Origin: Leucaena leucocephala
Lineage: Eukaryota > Streptophyta > Magnoliopsida > Fabales > Fabaceae
DNA: 64,000 bases
Assembly (NCBI GenBank): GCA_037074615.1
Contig: CM073532.1
Coordinates: 17,128,001-17,192,000 of the forward strand
Direction: 5' to 3'
Shown: piece by piece, positions 1 to 11,397 of the stretch
Numbering within the stretch: position 1 is the first letter of the stretch
Layout of the letters: every line of letters begins with the position of its first letter
Translations under genes and position numbers: made by a program
Notes under the pieces: generated by a model
Database searches by the model: none
The model's input: the letters and a program-made list of their open reading frames with translations, nothing else
Told to the model about the DNA's origin: nothing

Positions 1-229
1 TTTCCATTTTGGTTAAAGCAGCAAGTTGACATGGTGATTAATGAGCATTTTCCTGAATTAGGAATTTAAAAGATACAAATTATTTATCTAATAAGATAAC
101 ATTCCAATATATGACCAAAATTATATCAATTAATTTCCTATTTTTCTAATTTTATTTTATTTGTTAATTCTCAACATAAGAGTAAGTGAGGACAAAATTA
201 ATAATAAAACTCTCTTTAAACATACTAAA

Positions 230-600
230 ACAAATATAAAAATAAGAGTTTATCAAGTACCATTGAGAATGGTGCCACCAGAATCCTTAAGAGGGAATAG
301 TAAAAAGAGAAATGGACTAATATACGGGTCAAAGGTTACAAAGAAGTAAGGAGGTAGGCCAAGCAATGGGCCAATAGAAGTTAATAGGCAACTAAGGCCT
401 AATATATGTGGGAACTATGGTCGAGACCATGGTACGAATCCTTGTCTAGCAGGTCAAGGGTTATGCTATATGTATGGAAAGTATGTACATTATGCCATGG
501 AATGTCCACATAACAAAACAAGTGAAAGGTATCAGACTCAGGGAAGAGTGTATGCCTTGACTAGCAATGAGATGAGAAAGTCGTCTGCACCAAATCAAGG
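230..600 (+). pseudogene. gag: E1 gag 3'-end relic (zinc-knuckle region)
   Basis: In the frame of the short ORF at 161-349 the reading runs into the same sequence that ends the gag of E4: a basic linker, then a degenerate CCHC zinc knuckle near 464-507 in which the second cysteine of the motif is replaced by tyrosine, then the conserved post-knuckle segment. A stop at about 347 splits the relic. In Ty3/gypsy elements this region of Gag binds RNA. Here the lost cysteine and the stop make it non-functional. Identification rests on near-colinear similarity with 35490-35829. Confidence 0.7.
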
Positions 601-1125
601 TACAAGTTTATTTGTGTTCTAATTCCACTAGCTAATGAGTAGATAAATCCTATATGTGATTGGATTGTATTATTCGGTATGTGTACTGTTGAGCTACTCT
701 AGACCTGGTATGTTGCCTTTGTATAAGAGTGAATATGATTATAGGTCTAAAGAGTAGGAAGTAGAGAAAACATAGACAAAGTAGTTAGTATTAGTTAAAC
801 CCTTAGCATTAGAGTCTATATCAGGATTAAAGTTAGTAGAAAATATATAAAATAAAACATGAGATAAGATAGTAAAAGGAAGATACCCAGAGTAACAGAC
901 AGTCTTAGTAAGTAGGACATAAGTTATAGTATGACAGTCAGATACAGTAGGATTGGGGGTTACACAGGTGTTGCTATAGGCTAGTGAATATAGTACTTAG
1001 GGCCATTTCTTATGTTAGGGTTACAACAAGTACCAAGAGGATGATAGTGTTATAACTCTATCAAAAGAAATGGTATACAATAAGAGAAGTAGACAACAAT
1101 AAAGAGATTACTTTCAGATCACTCT

Positions 1126-1267
1126 TCAGATAAGAGTTGGATCTAAAACAGATGGATCTTAGATAGAGCTAAATTTAGATGAGTTCATATCACTCTCAAA
1201 TAAGAGTTAGATCTAATACAGACTGCTCTAAGATAAAGCACAGTTTAGATATAGGTTTCTAGTAGAT
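1126..1267 (+). repeat. Two tandem 71-bp units in E1 internal region
   Basis: The word beginning AGATCACTCTTCAGATAAGA occurs at 1126 and in diverged form 71 bp later. The same pair with the same 71-bp period is found in E4 at 37306 and 37377, so the duplication predates the split of the two elements. Confidence 0.7.
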
Positions 1268-3350
1268 AGAGCACAGATTGAAATGAGAAGTTATGTTATA
1301 GCCATAGCAACAGAAAGCAATGGCAGGTGGTTAGGCCATGATTGCACAAGGCAATTGCCGATGGTAAGCCACACCATAGTAAGAAAGATGAGAAGGAACT
1401 CCTGAGTAAGAGAGAGAATAAGTAAAATCTTGATAGAAAATATGGGCTACTGGATGTACCTCTTAAAAAAAATTATTGGTTGAATTATCAACAAAAAGGG
1501 AGTGATCAACCCTTGAACTTTGTTTGATGGTAATTTTTCTAGAAAGAAATCACAGTTGATCCTAAAATGATTCGTAGAAGAGTGAGATCACAGTTGATCA
1601 CAATGTGAATCATAGAAAGATGAATAAGACAACTTGATGTTTTTCTGGTAAGATAATCATCAAAACATAAGATGTTGATTAACTCAATCAGAGGAAGTAT
1701 TTACAATGTTTTTCCCAGATAGCCACTAGACTGAATTTAGTTTATTTTAAATGAAAATGAAGTCCAAGTTCAAATCTGATTGCTGATATTCAAAGTTTTG
1801 TAGAAATATGCCTAAGGGACAGAGGAGAGAACCCCATATGTTTTAAGAACAGTGAAGTATGAGCAGATAGATCCTCCAGATAAGGATAAAGAGATTAAAA
1901 GGCCAGAGATACCCAAAGAAGAGGGTCTAAGGTAGAGTAAAGATAGAACACAGCTCTATGAGAAAGAATATGCTAGGGCTCGAAACCATATGAAGTGTAA
2001 CCTAGCCCTAACTGTAACATCCTGATTTTTGGTCTAGGAGAACTGGGAGGTAGTCTGATATGGGCAGGCTGCTAAACCCGTAGTCCCGGGGTAGTAATCT
2101 GATATGGGCGCATTACTTACCTGTATTTTGTAGGAATCCGAGGGATGAGCTAAGTCCTTTAGGATTTAAAGATGAGTTAAGTCTTTAACCTACAAGATCA
2201 GGACAGTTCACCTAGGTTCAAAATGAGGAATGTGAGGAATATCCTAAGTCTTAAGCCTAGGAATTCTGCAGGTAGCTTGATATGAGCTGGCTCCTGTGCA
2301 AGATAACCTGATATGGGCGGGTTGTCAAGCCTTTCAAGTAACGATGACTCCCAAAGAGTTTAAGGGATGAGTTATTGAAAGAGAATTTCTAGAACTTAAG
2401 ATGAAGGATGAGAAGATGAGTAACAGGGCCAGAAAGAGAATGCAGGGGCAAAATCGTAATTATGGGAAAGATCGGGCTGGTAACCAATGAGAACCATATT
2501 TTGCCAGAAAATAGAGAAAATTATGCTGATTATTTCACTGAACTGTGAAATATGCATATGAGGTCTCTATGTATATGAAAGAATTAGAAATGTGACCGGG
2601 AAAAAGGTGCGAAATGACGAAAATGCCCCTATGTTATAGAACAGCTGAAGAATGAGTAAAGGGTATTTTGGTCATTTGTCTAAGGTTAGACAGTCCAGGA
2701 AAGTTATCTGGATAATTGATCAGGGTCAGAGAATACTCTGGTAAGATGGGAAAAGACAATAATGCCCCTAGACCTCATAAAGTAAAGAAAGAGAGACTTT
2801 GCCAAGGGGTGTTTCTTGGGAATCATGCCATCAGAGTACTTGGGCTGGATCAGAGACCCAAGATGATATTCCCAAGCCCAAAAAACGTAGGCCCAGTGAT
2901 TCAAGGGGAAAAGAGGCATTAAAATAATGATTTAATGACTTTTCAGTAAAGTAAAGTTACTCGGTTGGCACGATAACCGAGGAGGTGATCAGATAAAGTC
3001 TGGGACTTATCTAGATAGCATTGGATGGCGTGAAAGGTGTCAGCAAGATGCCACATGGCGCCAACATAGAGGAGGAAGAAAAAGTTAAGGACATGTGGCA
3101 TAATCTCAGCCGTTGAGTCCGGTTTGTGGGAAATCGGACCGGACCGGTACTGGATTGGATTCAAAATGCTGAGTCAGCTGATGAGGTGTATAGGAATTGT
3201 GACATGTGAAGAATGTGGCGATGAGGTGTCCCGGTGAGGTGTCCTGGGTGATGGAGTAAAAAGGAATAAAAGAAAATAGGAAATTCCAGGAAAAACTAGG
3301 ACCACATGTTCAGATGGCTTCAAAATTACAGGAATGCCATTGAAGGAAAC

Positions 3351-3358
3351 TATAAATA
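3351..3358 (+). promoter_or_regulatory. TATA box of solo LTR 3
   Basis: TATAAATA followed by a C-rich run, then a GA-rich leader. The same arrangement occurs in every related LTR of the window, so this is the likely core promoter of the LTR. Confidence 0.7.
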
Positions 3359-3713
3359 CCCCTCCCCTTACCTTTCATTTGCATCACGGTTTTTGGCAAG
3401 AAAGAGAGAGAAAGAAGAGAGAGAAGGAGAAAGAAAGAAAGGAAGTTCTAGCGGAGCTGGAAGCAGTATAGAGATAGTAGAGTTCTGCTAAGCTTTTGAG
3501 GTAGTAACTAATCCTAGCTTTTATGTAATGGCTTTGTGATTTGTTGTGCCAATGTTTGGTTAGATTGTTGTCTTATATGTTATGCTTGAAACTCTATTAC
3601 AATGCTATGATCATATGTTATTGAGTATGGAAGCACGCAGCATACTTATCTGTACACAATCACAAGCAAGCATTGTCACTCTGCATTACATATATTGTTA
3701 TGATTATTACTAC

Positions 3714-3733
3714 TGAGATTCCCCCGAATCTCA
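3714..3733 (+). other. Conserved LTR hairpin (solo LTR 3)
   Basis: TGAGATTC-CCCC-GAATCTCA forms a perfect 8-bp stem with a 4-base loop. It lies 363 bp downstream of the TATA box, in the expected transcribed leader. Confidence 0.75.
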
Positions 3734-4430
3734 TTCCCCATATCTAACCCATTACAGGGAGATTATGTTGAACTGAATTCTAAGAATTTTGAGAGACGTC
3801 GTTATGCTGCCGAAACTAAGACTGAACATCAGTATATGATAAGTACTGTGTACGTTTGTGCTGTCTAAGGAGGCTGGAAGTGAGTGGACCTAGCTGGTTC
3901 ATCTAGTCTTTCATGGGTACTTACGTAGAATGGTAGTTCTCATGAGGGAATTACCGAATCAGTACGGTTCAGTTCTTTGTACAGATGAAGCCTAGCGGTT
4001 ATACTGCCGAAATTCGGGCAGAAAAAGATGTAATAGAAATATGAGAATTTTGTGTATGACTTGTTGTATGACATTTTATTATTTAATAATAAATATTGTT
4101 TGGCATGTTCAATTTGTGAATGGGGAATTAAGGGAGAAATTCGCAGGTCCTGAGGTAGCAGTGTTTTGACCTCAGTTTGACCTAGTAAACGAAGGAGTTT
4201 GGCCATGAAATTTGGTGACCCAGTGATACACATCTGGGGCATTCCATGGATAGGTAATAAGCCTTGTTTGGATGTGTAGAATTAGATTAATCAGTTCTCA
4301 AAATAAAGGTTCAGAATAAGGAACTTAAGAGTAAAATTTTAAATTTCTAGGCTTAAGTTAAGATATAATCGAGCTAATATTGCTTCCGTAAGTGTACTCT
4401 GAGTGGTCTAAGGGAGGATGTTTCACTAAC

Positions 4431-5197
4431 CCTGCAGCACATTCCAGTTAATTGTGCTCAGGCTAGAGAAGACTAGAGATGGGTGACCCACTGGGAAGTA
4501 TAGTGTTGAGTCACAATATTAGAAAGATGTTAGAGAATAATGATAAAGAGTATTGCTAGCTAGCATTGAAAGAAAACAAAATAGCACAGAAAGAAAGAAT
4601 AGCATGAGCAAAGAAAAGCATAAGTAGAGAATAGCATAAGTTCTCAGTAGAGAGAAAATAAGGGACACCAGTATTCCCTTGTATTAGTTCTAAATAGAGG
4701 AACTGTATAGAAAGAAAGAGATAGTTAAATGAAAAGTATTTCCTTACATTAGTTCCAAGAAGAGGAAAGAGACAGATATATAGAGGGATAAGAGATAAAT
4801 AGAACGAAAGTATTCCAAGTAGTTAACCAAAAACCCAAAATGTAGTAAAGTTTTAGAGAGTTCAATATGAAAGAAATGGACATTACTCACAAGTTTAGTA
4901 TAAAGAGTTATCCATAAGTATGAATAGATAGATAGATGACCGATAATAGAAAGAATCAAATTTTGACTCTGATTAAGTGACAAAGGAAAAAAAAGAGCAT
5001 AGCAGCACAAGAAAGATATGAAGTTATCGAGGATATGGATAGCACTTCACCAGATGTCAAGACAGAAGATAAGAGATAGATACCCAAGCCTTGGTCATAA
5101 AGTAGAAAAGGATATGAAGAGGAGATATACCCAAGATAGTTTAGCTAAGGTACTAAGTAAATTTCGAGGACAAAATTTATTTTAAGGGGGGTAGAAA
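4431..5197 (+). mobile_element. E1: internal region (right part) up to the 3' LTR
   Basis: Continuation of E1 after the solo LTR insertion. It is purine-rich and non-coding; reading frames here are short and unlike any pol motif. The last 200 bp (AAATTTCGAGGACAAAATTT, then a G-run) match the end of the E4 internal region (38950-38990). That sequence is the typical plant gypsy 3' junction. Confidence 0.7.
5184..5197 (+). other. Polypurine tract of E1
   Basis: AAGGGGGGTAGAAA lies immediately before the TG that starts the 3' LTR. This is the expected primer for plus-strand DNA synthesis and is identical to the tract of E4. Confidence 0.85.
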
Positions 5198-6796
5198 TGT
5201 AACATCTTAATTTTTCCCTATCTATATAAGACTGATAAAGGAAAGATTTTATGAAGGGATTGGGATGGTAATCAGAAGAAAATATAATAACTAGATAAGT
5301 TTTAAGCCAAAGAAAGAGAGAATGTATAAAGTTGTAAAGTCAAAGGGGCTAAATTACAATTAATAAAAGTTCAAATGGCATATTGGTCATTTTAAAAAAG
5401 AAAGGGACTAAAGTAAAAACCCTAAAAGTTCCATGGTACAAAATGGAAGTAGACACAAGTTATGGGCCATTAAGTGTAATTATGAAAAGTTGAGGGACTA
5501 AAGCGCAATTTTCAAGAGTTCAGGGACAAAATGATAATTATAGAAAGTTAAGCCAAAAAATGCCCAAAATTGCCCACAAATGTTTTTATCTCAATAGAGA
5601 ATAAAAATTGGGCTAGGCATATCTCTCAGAATTTTGATTTAAGGTCCCGATAAATGGATATTAATTTTTGAAGTTTGGAGATTAGTACAATATCTTCCAT
5701 ACATCAGAATCAAATAAAATTTTACAGTAAATTATTATAATTAATATAAGAGTTTATAAAGCTGACAGAAGTCAAAACAGAGTGTTGTCGAATTAATTAG
5801 ACAATTTAAGGTGAAATAAGACACCAATAAAGGATTGAAAGAAATAAATAGAGTTTTTATCAGGACTTCTGGGTCTCAAAAAATTATGAGACTTTGTAAG
5901 AAATTCATTTTATATTAGAATGAATTTCTAAGAATATCATAACCATTAAAAGAGGTATCTAGAATTTATTTTAAAAATTAGGATAATTGAAGAATATCTA
6001 TATAGGAAATTCCTTGGGATATGTGCCAAATAATGGGTTAGATCCAATTTAAGCCCAATATGGCATCACAATGGAGCCCAAACAGACCAAGGTATTATCT
6101 TGGAGCATGAAACATCCTCCCTTAGACTCTTAAGAGTACACTTGCGGAAGCAATATTAGCTTGATTATATCTTAACTTAAGCCCAGAAATTCAAAATTTT
6201 ACTCTTAAGTTCCTTATTTTGGATCTTTAATTTGAAAATTAATTTATCCCGTTCTACACATCCAAATGAGGCTTATTACCTATCCACGGAATGCCCCAGA
6301 TGTGTACGACTATCTTGCCAAATTTCATAGCCAAACTCCTTCGTTTACTAGGTCAAACTGAGGCCAGAACACTGCTACCTCAGGACCTGCGAATTTCTCC
6401 CTTAATTCCCCATTCACAAATTGAACATGCCAAACAACATTTATTATTAAATAATAAAATGTCATACAACAAGGCATACAGCAAATTATCATATTTCTAT
6501 TACATCTTTTCCTGCCTAAAATCGGGCAGCATAACAGCTAGGCTTCATCTGTACAAAGAACTGAACCGTACTGATTCGGTAATTCCCTCATGAGAACTAC
6601 CATTCTACGTAGTACCCAGGAAAGACTGGATGAACCTGCTAGGTCCACTCACTTCCAGCCTCCTTAGACAGCACCACGTACACAGTACTTATCATATAAT
6701 GATGTTCAGTCTTAATTCCGGCAGCATAACGGCGTCTTCTAGCATTCTCAAAATTTACTTCAACATAACCTCCCTGTAATGGGTTATATATGGGAA

Positions 6797-6816
6797 TGAG
6801 ATTCGGGGGAATCTCA
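6797..6816 (-). other. Conserved LTR hairpin (solo LTR 1)
   Basis: Perfect 8-bp stem with 4-base loop, identical to that in solo LTR 3, 364 bp downstream of the minus-strand TATA box. Confidence 0.75.
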
Positions 6817-7172
6817 GTAGTAATAATCATAACAATATATGTAATGCAGAGTGACGGTGCTTGCTTGTGATTGTGTACAGATAAGTATGCTGCGTGCTTC
6901 CATATTCAATAACATATGATCATAGCATTGTAATAGAGCTTCAAGCATAACATATAAGACAACAATCCAACCAAACAATAGCACAACCAATCACAAAGAC
7001 ATTACATAAGAGCTAGGATTAGTTACTACCTCAAAAGCAGAACTCCAGAACTTCTATACTGCTTCCAACTCCACCAGAACTTCCTTTCTTTCTTTCTTTC
7101 TCCTTCTCTCTCTTCTTTCTCCCTCTTTTCTTGCCAAAAACGTGGGATGCATAAAATGGGAGGGGAAGGGGG

Positions 7173-7180
7173 TATTTATA
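7173..7180 (-). promoter_or_regulatory. TATA box of solo LTR 1
   Basis: TATTTATA on the plus strand (TATAAATA on the minus), preceded by a C-rich run and followed by a purine-rich leader as in the other LTRs. Confidence 0.65.
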
Positions 7181-9415
7181 GCTTTAATGGATGGCATTTC
7201 TGTAATTTTGAAGCCATCTGAACATGTGGTCCTGATTTTTCCTGGATTTTCCTATTTTTCTTTATTCCTTTTTACTGCATCATGCATGACATCATCCAGG
7301 ACACCTCACCGGGACACCTCATCGCCACATTCTTCACATGTCACAATTCCTGGACACCTCATCAGCTGACTCAGCAGTTCAGTCCAATCCAGTACCGGTC
7401 CAGAGTCTTGCACCGTAATACGTGTCCTTAACTTTTCTTCTGCCTCTAAGATGACGCCATGTGGCATCTGGAAGGGACCTTTCATGCCTTCCAATGCTAT
7501 CCAGATAAGTCCCAGACTTTATCTGATCACCTCCTCGGTTATCGTGCTGACCGAGTAACTTTACTTTATTGAAACAGCATTAAAATAGTATTTTAATGCC
7601 ACTTTTTCCCACATATCACTGGGCCTACGTTTTTGGGCTCTGGGAATGTTATCTTGGATCCTGATCAAGCTCAAGTACTCTGATGGCTCGATTCCCAAGA
7701 AACATCCCTCGGTAAATTACCAAAATACCCCTGGGTGCCCTTTCTTGCACTATTTTAACCCTAAGGGTAAAATCGTCATTTCACACCCTTCTGTACTCTG
7801 TCAGGGCATATACTGACTCTAAGTAACTTTATCTGTATGTGCCCTAGCTTCTAGGCCTGTCCAGAATGACCAAAATGCCCTCATTCATCTCCTACCCCTT
7901 TAGTACAACACAGGGGCATTTTCGTAATTTTGCACTTTTCCGGGGTTCTGCCGGACACTGGCCCACCTATCAGTCCAAGGGTCTTACTGGGCCTTTGTTG
8001 GCGCCATTATTAGGCCTTTCAGGGTCCATTACCTTCATGGCACGCATTACGAGGAATCTTCCCCCGTTAATGCTTATTGAATATTTAATCTATTTTTCAC
8101 CGTTTATACACATATCCGGACACCGGCTCCTTCTGTCTGATACACTGGCCTGCGGTGTTCAGGCATCCCTGTGAGTCATATCAGTCATCTGACTGAGGTC
8201 ATCCAAACTCATTCAGTCACTTTTCAAATACCGATAAATCTCCCTATCGGATACCCGGAGGCCTCACACTCCCGTCTGGATTTTCTAATTTGCGAATAAC
8301 TTTTCCTACAGGCCTCGTATCGGTATTCTGTCAGTTTCCTGACATCCGCCCCATAAAGACGCATCATCCTGTATTTTCTCACCTAGATCTGAAATCTAGG
8401 ATATCCGGTATGAATTTTTATAACTTTTGGACGATCAGTCCATTTCTGGCTATCTGGAGTCTTCAAAAATTCCTGTATTAAGCCGGATTACCGAGCGTCC
8501 CTTGCTCTCTCTACCGATGAAATCTGGGACTGAAATGCCGTCGGACAGTCCAAACCACTTCCGGCCTGACTTTCTTTAATTACACTTTAGCCCCAAGGAA
8601 CTTTTCTTCTTTTCATTTAAGTCCCTTTTTATTTGGCTAAAATTACACTTAAGGACCCCACCTTTTTGTCCTTAAACTTTCCATAATTCTTTCATACTCA
8701 TAGAGACCTCGTATGCACATTTCACAGTTCAGTGAAATGATCAGCATAATTTTCTCTATTTTCTGGCAAAATATGGTACTCATCGGCTACCAGCCCGATC
8801 TTTCCCATAATTACGATTTTGCCCCTACATTCTCTTTCTGGCATCTATTCTCATCTTCTTATCCTTCATCTTAATTTCTAGAAATTCTCTTTCAATAACT
8901 CATCCCTTAAACTCTTCGGGAGTCATCGTTACTTGAAAGGCTTGACAACCTGCCTATATCAGGTTATCTTGCACAGGAGCCAGCCCATATCAAGCTACCT
9001 GCAGAATTCCTAGGCTTAAGACTTAGGATATTCCTCACATTCCTCATTTTGAACCTAGGTGAACTGTCCCGATTCTGTAGGTTAAAGACTTAACTCATCT
9101 TTAAATCCTGAAGGACTTAGCTCATCCCTCGGATCCTTACAAAATATAGGTAAGTAATCCGCCCATATCAGATTACTACCCTGGGACTACGGGTTTAGCA
9201 ACCTGCCCATATCAGACTACCTCCCAGTTCAACTAGACCCAAAAATTGGGATGTTACAGAGCACCAGTTGAATTTAGGATATTTTATGTTTTTTTAAAAG
9301 AAAGAAATTCAAAAAAAAATCAAGTACAAGGTGACATGTGAGGTGTCCTTGTGGGACCTACACATCCACCACATGGCACCAAGAGCATGAAGGAGGCATT
9401 ATCCCATGTGATATT

Positions 9416-11241
9416 TGTTAGAGATTGTACCCTAAGGGCCAATCATTGTATTATGAATATTGTTTATTTATGAATTTCTTAATTATGTTATCATATTATT
9501 TGCATGTTTACTGTGATGACCATCCTTAGATAACTTATGATCTTATCCTAAATGTCCCTGGTCGGTTATCTATGGGGAGCAGAGATGAAATAAGACCAGT
9601 ATGACTTTAAAGATATATAGAGATATAAATCAAAGTCATAAGCACATGTAAGAGTACAGGGTGTTGGACAGACCCGCTGTGAGAGAGCTGCATGGGTTAA
9701 GTCATTAGCTTCTCTCATATACAAACCATGTCACTATACCTTTGACCTAAGATCATCATGAATTCCTACATGGCAAACGCTCAGCTTTGACCTAGTCAAA
9801 AGTCACTTTTGACCGAGTGATCATAAAGACTATGTTCGGGCTTGGTGGTTTTTCATGCGGAGGAATGTGAATGGTCAAGATGGAATTTGTCCCTCACATT
9901 CGTAGAGAGATATTACTGGGCCCCTCGATGAGTGAGTCTAAGAAATGTATGGCCATACTATAATGAAAAGGTAGTTCCATTTCTATAGTCAGACTACTCA
10001 GGTATCGAGAAAGTAACAGTTAGGAACAGGAGAATGATGTTCTCTATGCCTCATCCATGACCAAAATATCGTGTGACAAAAGGGAAGTGATGTGGTTGTA
10101 TGAAAGGTAACATCGTTAATCGATCCTCATATGTTTTGGGTAGTCGTAATATCTTGCTAGAGACCGCTTACAACTTGTGGGTCAGTATAGTAACTGGCCC
10201 ACTGCCAACTTCATATGGGCCTATAGGGTCGCACATAAAATAGCCCAACACGAGCTGTGATGTCCAGATTCATTGAATCTAAGACATGTCCAGATTCAAT
10301 GAATAATCTAGGGTGGTCATATATATTTTATATATATTCGCATATATATATTATATATAATATAAGAGATATTTGCAAGATTTAATTTATAAGGATAAAT
10401 TAAGGATAAATTAAATCTCTATCACTTTTGAATTTAAATTTAAATTGATATGATATCTCAAATTTGATTTATGAGAATAAATCTGTGAGACAAATTTAGT
10501 ATAAACCATATTTATTTAATTGGTTTCTTATCAAATTATGCAATATATGATGTTGTATTAATTTTAGAATTAACATAAGATTAATTCTAAAATTCAGCCC
10601 AATAAGAACACCGATAGCAATCCTATATATTTCACGTTAAGGGCTAGGGTTCTTGATAAGAGAAAAAAGGGGCAAGGAGAGTGCAAAAGGTTTGCAGATA
10701 AGAAACGGCCAAAATAGAGATGGCGAGGACAGATTCTTGAGAAAGCCTTAGAGGGACAAGAGGCGCTAGCACGTCGTTCGTGATTAGAACGCTGTTCGTG
10801 TGGATACTGGTAGAGGAAGCCGATCTGAGTTATCGACTTCTTGCAATCTAGAAGAGAGCACCAGGTATGACGATGAGTCGCAACTTGTAGACACTTAGGT
10901 CGCGACCATACAGGGGTCCTGAACATCAGAAATCTGAAAAGAAACGACAGGTCGCAACTAAAAGCTGAGGAGGTCGCGACAGAAAACTCCAGAGACAATA
11001 GGTCGAGACTAGAAGCTAAGGAGGTCGCGATAGAAAACTCCAGAGGCTATAGGTCGAGACTTGAAGCTAAGTAGGTCACGACTGAAAACTCCAGAGGCGA
11101 AGAGTCGCGACTAGTGGATCAGCTCGAATACTAAAGGTAACACTTCTTTCTCCTTGACTTAAACACACTCGGTAGATCCTAGCAGGGAATGGAAAAATTT
11201 TTAAAGTTAATTTCTGCTGCATGTCTTCCATTTCCTCTTCA
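9416..11241 (+). mobile_element. 1.8-kb LTR-like insertion, copy 1 (probable solo LTR of an unrelated family)
   Basis: Begins TGTTAGAGATTGTACCC, ends CCTCTTCA, and has a perfect 5-bp duplication ATATT (9411-9415 and 11242-11246). A second copy lies inverted at 44080-45953 with its own TSD. TG...CA ends, 5-bp TSDs and absence of coding sequence fit a solo LTR. I cannot say whether it is copia or gypsy. Features include an AT-rich tract with TATATA runs near 10320-10370, a structured GC-richer block at 10740-10830 and a 51-bp minisatellite. A 134-residue ORF on the opposite strand (10594-10998) has a counterpart in copy 2 but probably reflects DNA similarity only. Confidence 0.82.
10971..11123 (+). 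repeat. 51-bp minisatellite with GTCGCGAC core
   Basis: Words of the form AGGTCGCGA-(C/T)-(A/T)GAAAACTCC start at 10971, 11022 and 11073, giving an exact 51-bp period, with a half-unit GGTCGAGACT between them. GTCGCGAC is palindromic. A diverged version of the array sits in copy 2 (about 44225-44420) and a similarly spaced one in E4 (36073-36210). Confidence 0.8.
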
Positions 11242-11389
11242 ATATTATATATTAAAATAAAATAAGAATTAAGTTAATGGTGATTAAGGAATTAATCAAT
11301 TAAGAAGATGCAAGATTAAGGCTAAGTAATAATTAGAAAAAGGAGGGATAATTTAGTTCCAAGAGTGCCAAAGTTTGGCTATAAATACC

Positions 11390-11397
11390 CCCTCCAT
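11390..11397 (+). promoter_or_regulatory. TATA box of the E1 3' LTR
   Basis: TATAAATA followed by CCCCC and a leader with purine-rich segments, in the position expected for the LTR promoter once the nested insertions are removed. Confidence 0.6.

Larger units (their letters stand above)
1..2012 (+). mobile_element. E1: internal region (left part) of a gag-only LTR retroelement, 5' end outside window
   Basis: This stretch matches, piece by piece, the internal region of E4 (35480-38560): a decayed gag 3' end, then a long non-coding tract with the same landmark repeats (paired 71-bp units at 1126 and 1197). The 5' LTR and the start of gag lie left of the window. No pol motif is visible. It is interrupted at 2013 by a solo LTR and resumes at 4431, ending in a polypurine tract at 5184-5197. 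Outside 230-600 I see no coding potential. E1 lacks several hundred bases found in E4, including the second zinc-knuckle relic. Plus-strand orientation follows from gag, polypurine tract and LTR order. Confidence 0.75.
2013..4425 (+). mobile_element. Solo LTR 3 (plus orientation), 2413 bp
   Basis: The unit starts TGTAACATCC, ends GGATGTTTCA and is flanked by a perfect 5-bp duplication CTAAC (2008-2012 and 4426-4430). There is no internal region, so it is a solo LTR left by recombination between two LTRs. It belongs to the same LTR group as E4. A TATA box (TATAAATA, 3351-3358) is followed by a purine-rich leader, a possible splice donor at about 3500, a perfect hairpin (3714-3733) and the conserved U5 block (3861-3960). 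It sits inside the internal region of E1. Confidence 0.92.
6108..9258 (-). mobile_element. Solo LTR 1 (minus orientation), 3151 bp
   Basis: Plus-strand ends are TGAAACATCC and GGGATGTTACA, with perfect 5-bp duplications GAGCA (6103-6107 and 9259-9263). No internal sequence is present. On the minus strand it has a TATA box (7173-7180), a leader hairpin (6797-6816) and the conserved U5 block (6573-6671). It lies in the E1 3' LTR. The scattered ORFs inside it (for example 7866-8174) are formed by the iterated AATGACCAAAATGCCC-type words and are not genes. Confidence 0.92.

Noticed and set aside
6291..6593. 100-residue ORF with close copies at 3940-4242 and 16520-16792
   Set aside because: It lies in the U5 part of three related LTRs. 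The similarity follows from LTR identity, and other LTR copies (30194, 33790) do not keep the frame.
7866..8174. 102-residue plus-strand ORF in solo LTR 1
   Set aside because: Recurs in pieces in every LTR copy and is built from the iterated AATGACCAAAATGCCC and GGGGCATTTTCGTAATTT words. No protein motif, and frames are not maintained between copies.
10594..10998. Host gene fragment captured in the 1.8-kb element
   Set aside because: No recognisable domain. The ORF is antisense and within LTR-like sequence present in both copies.
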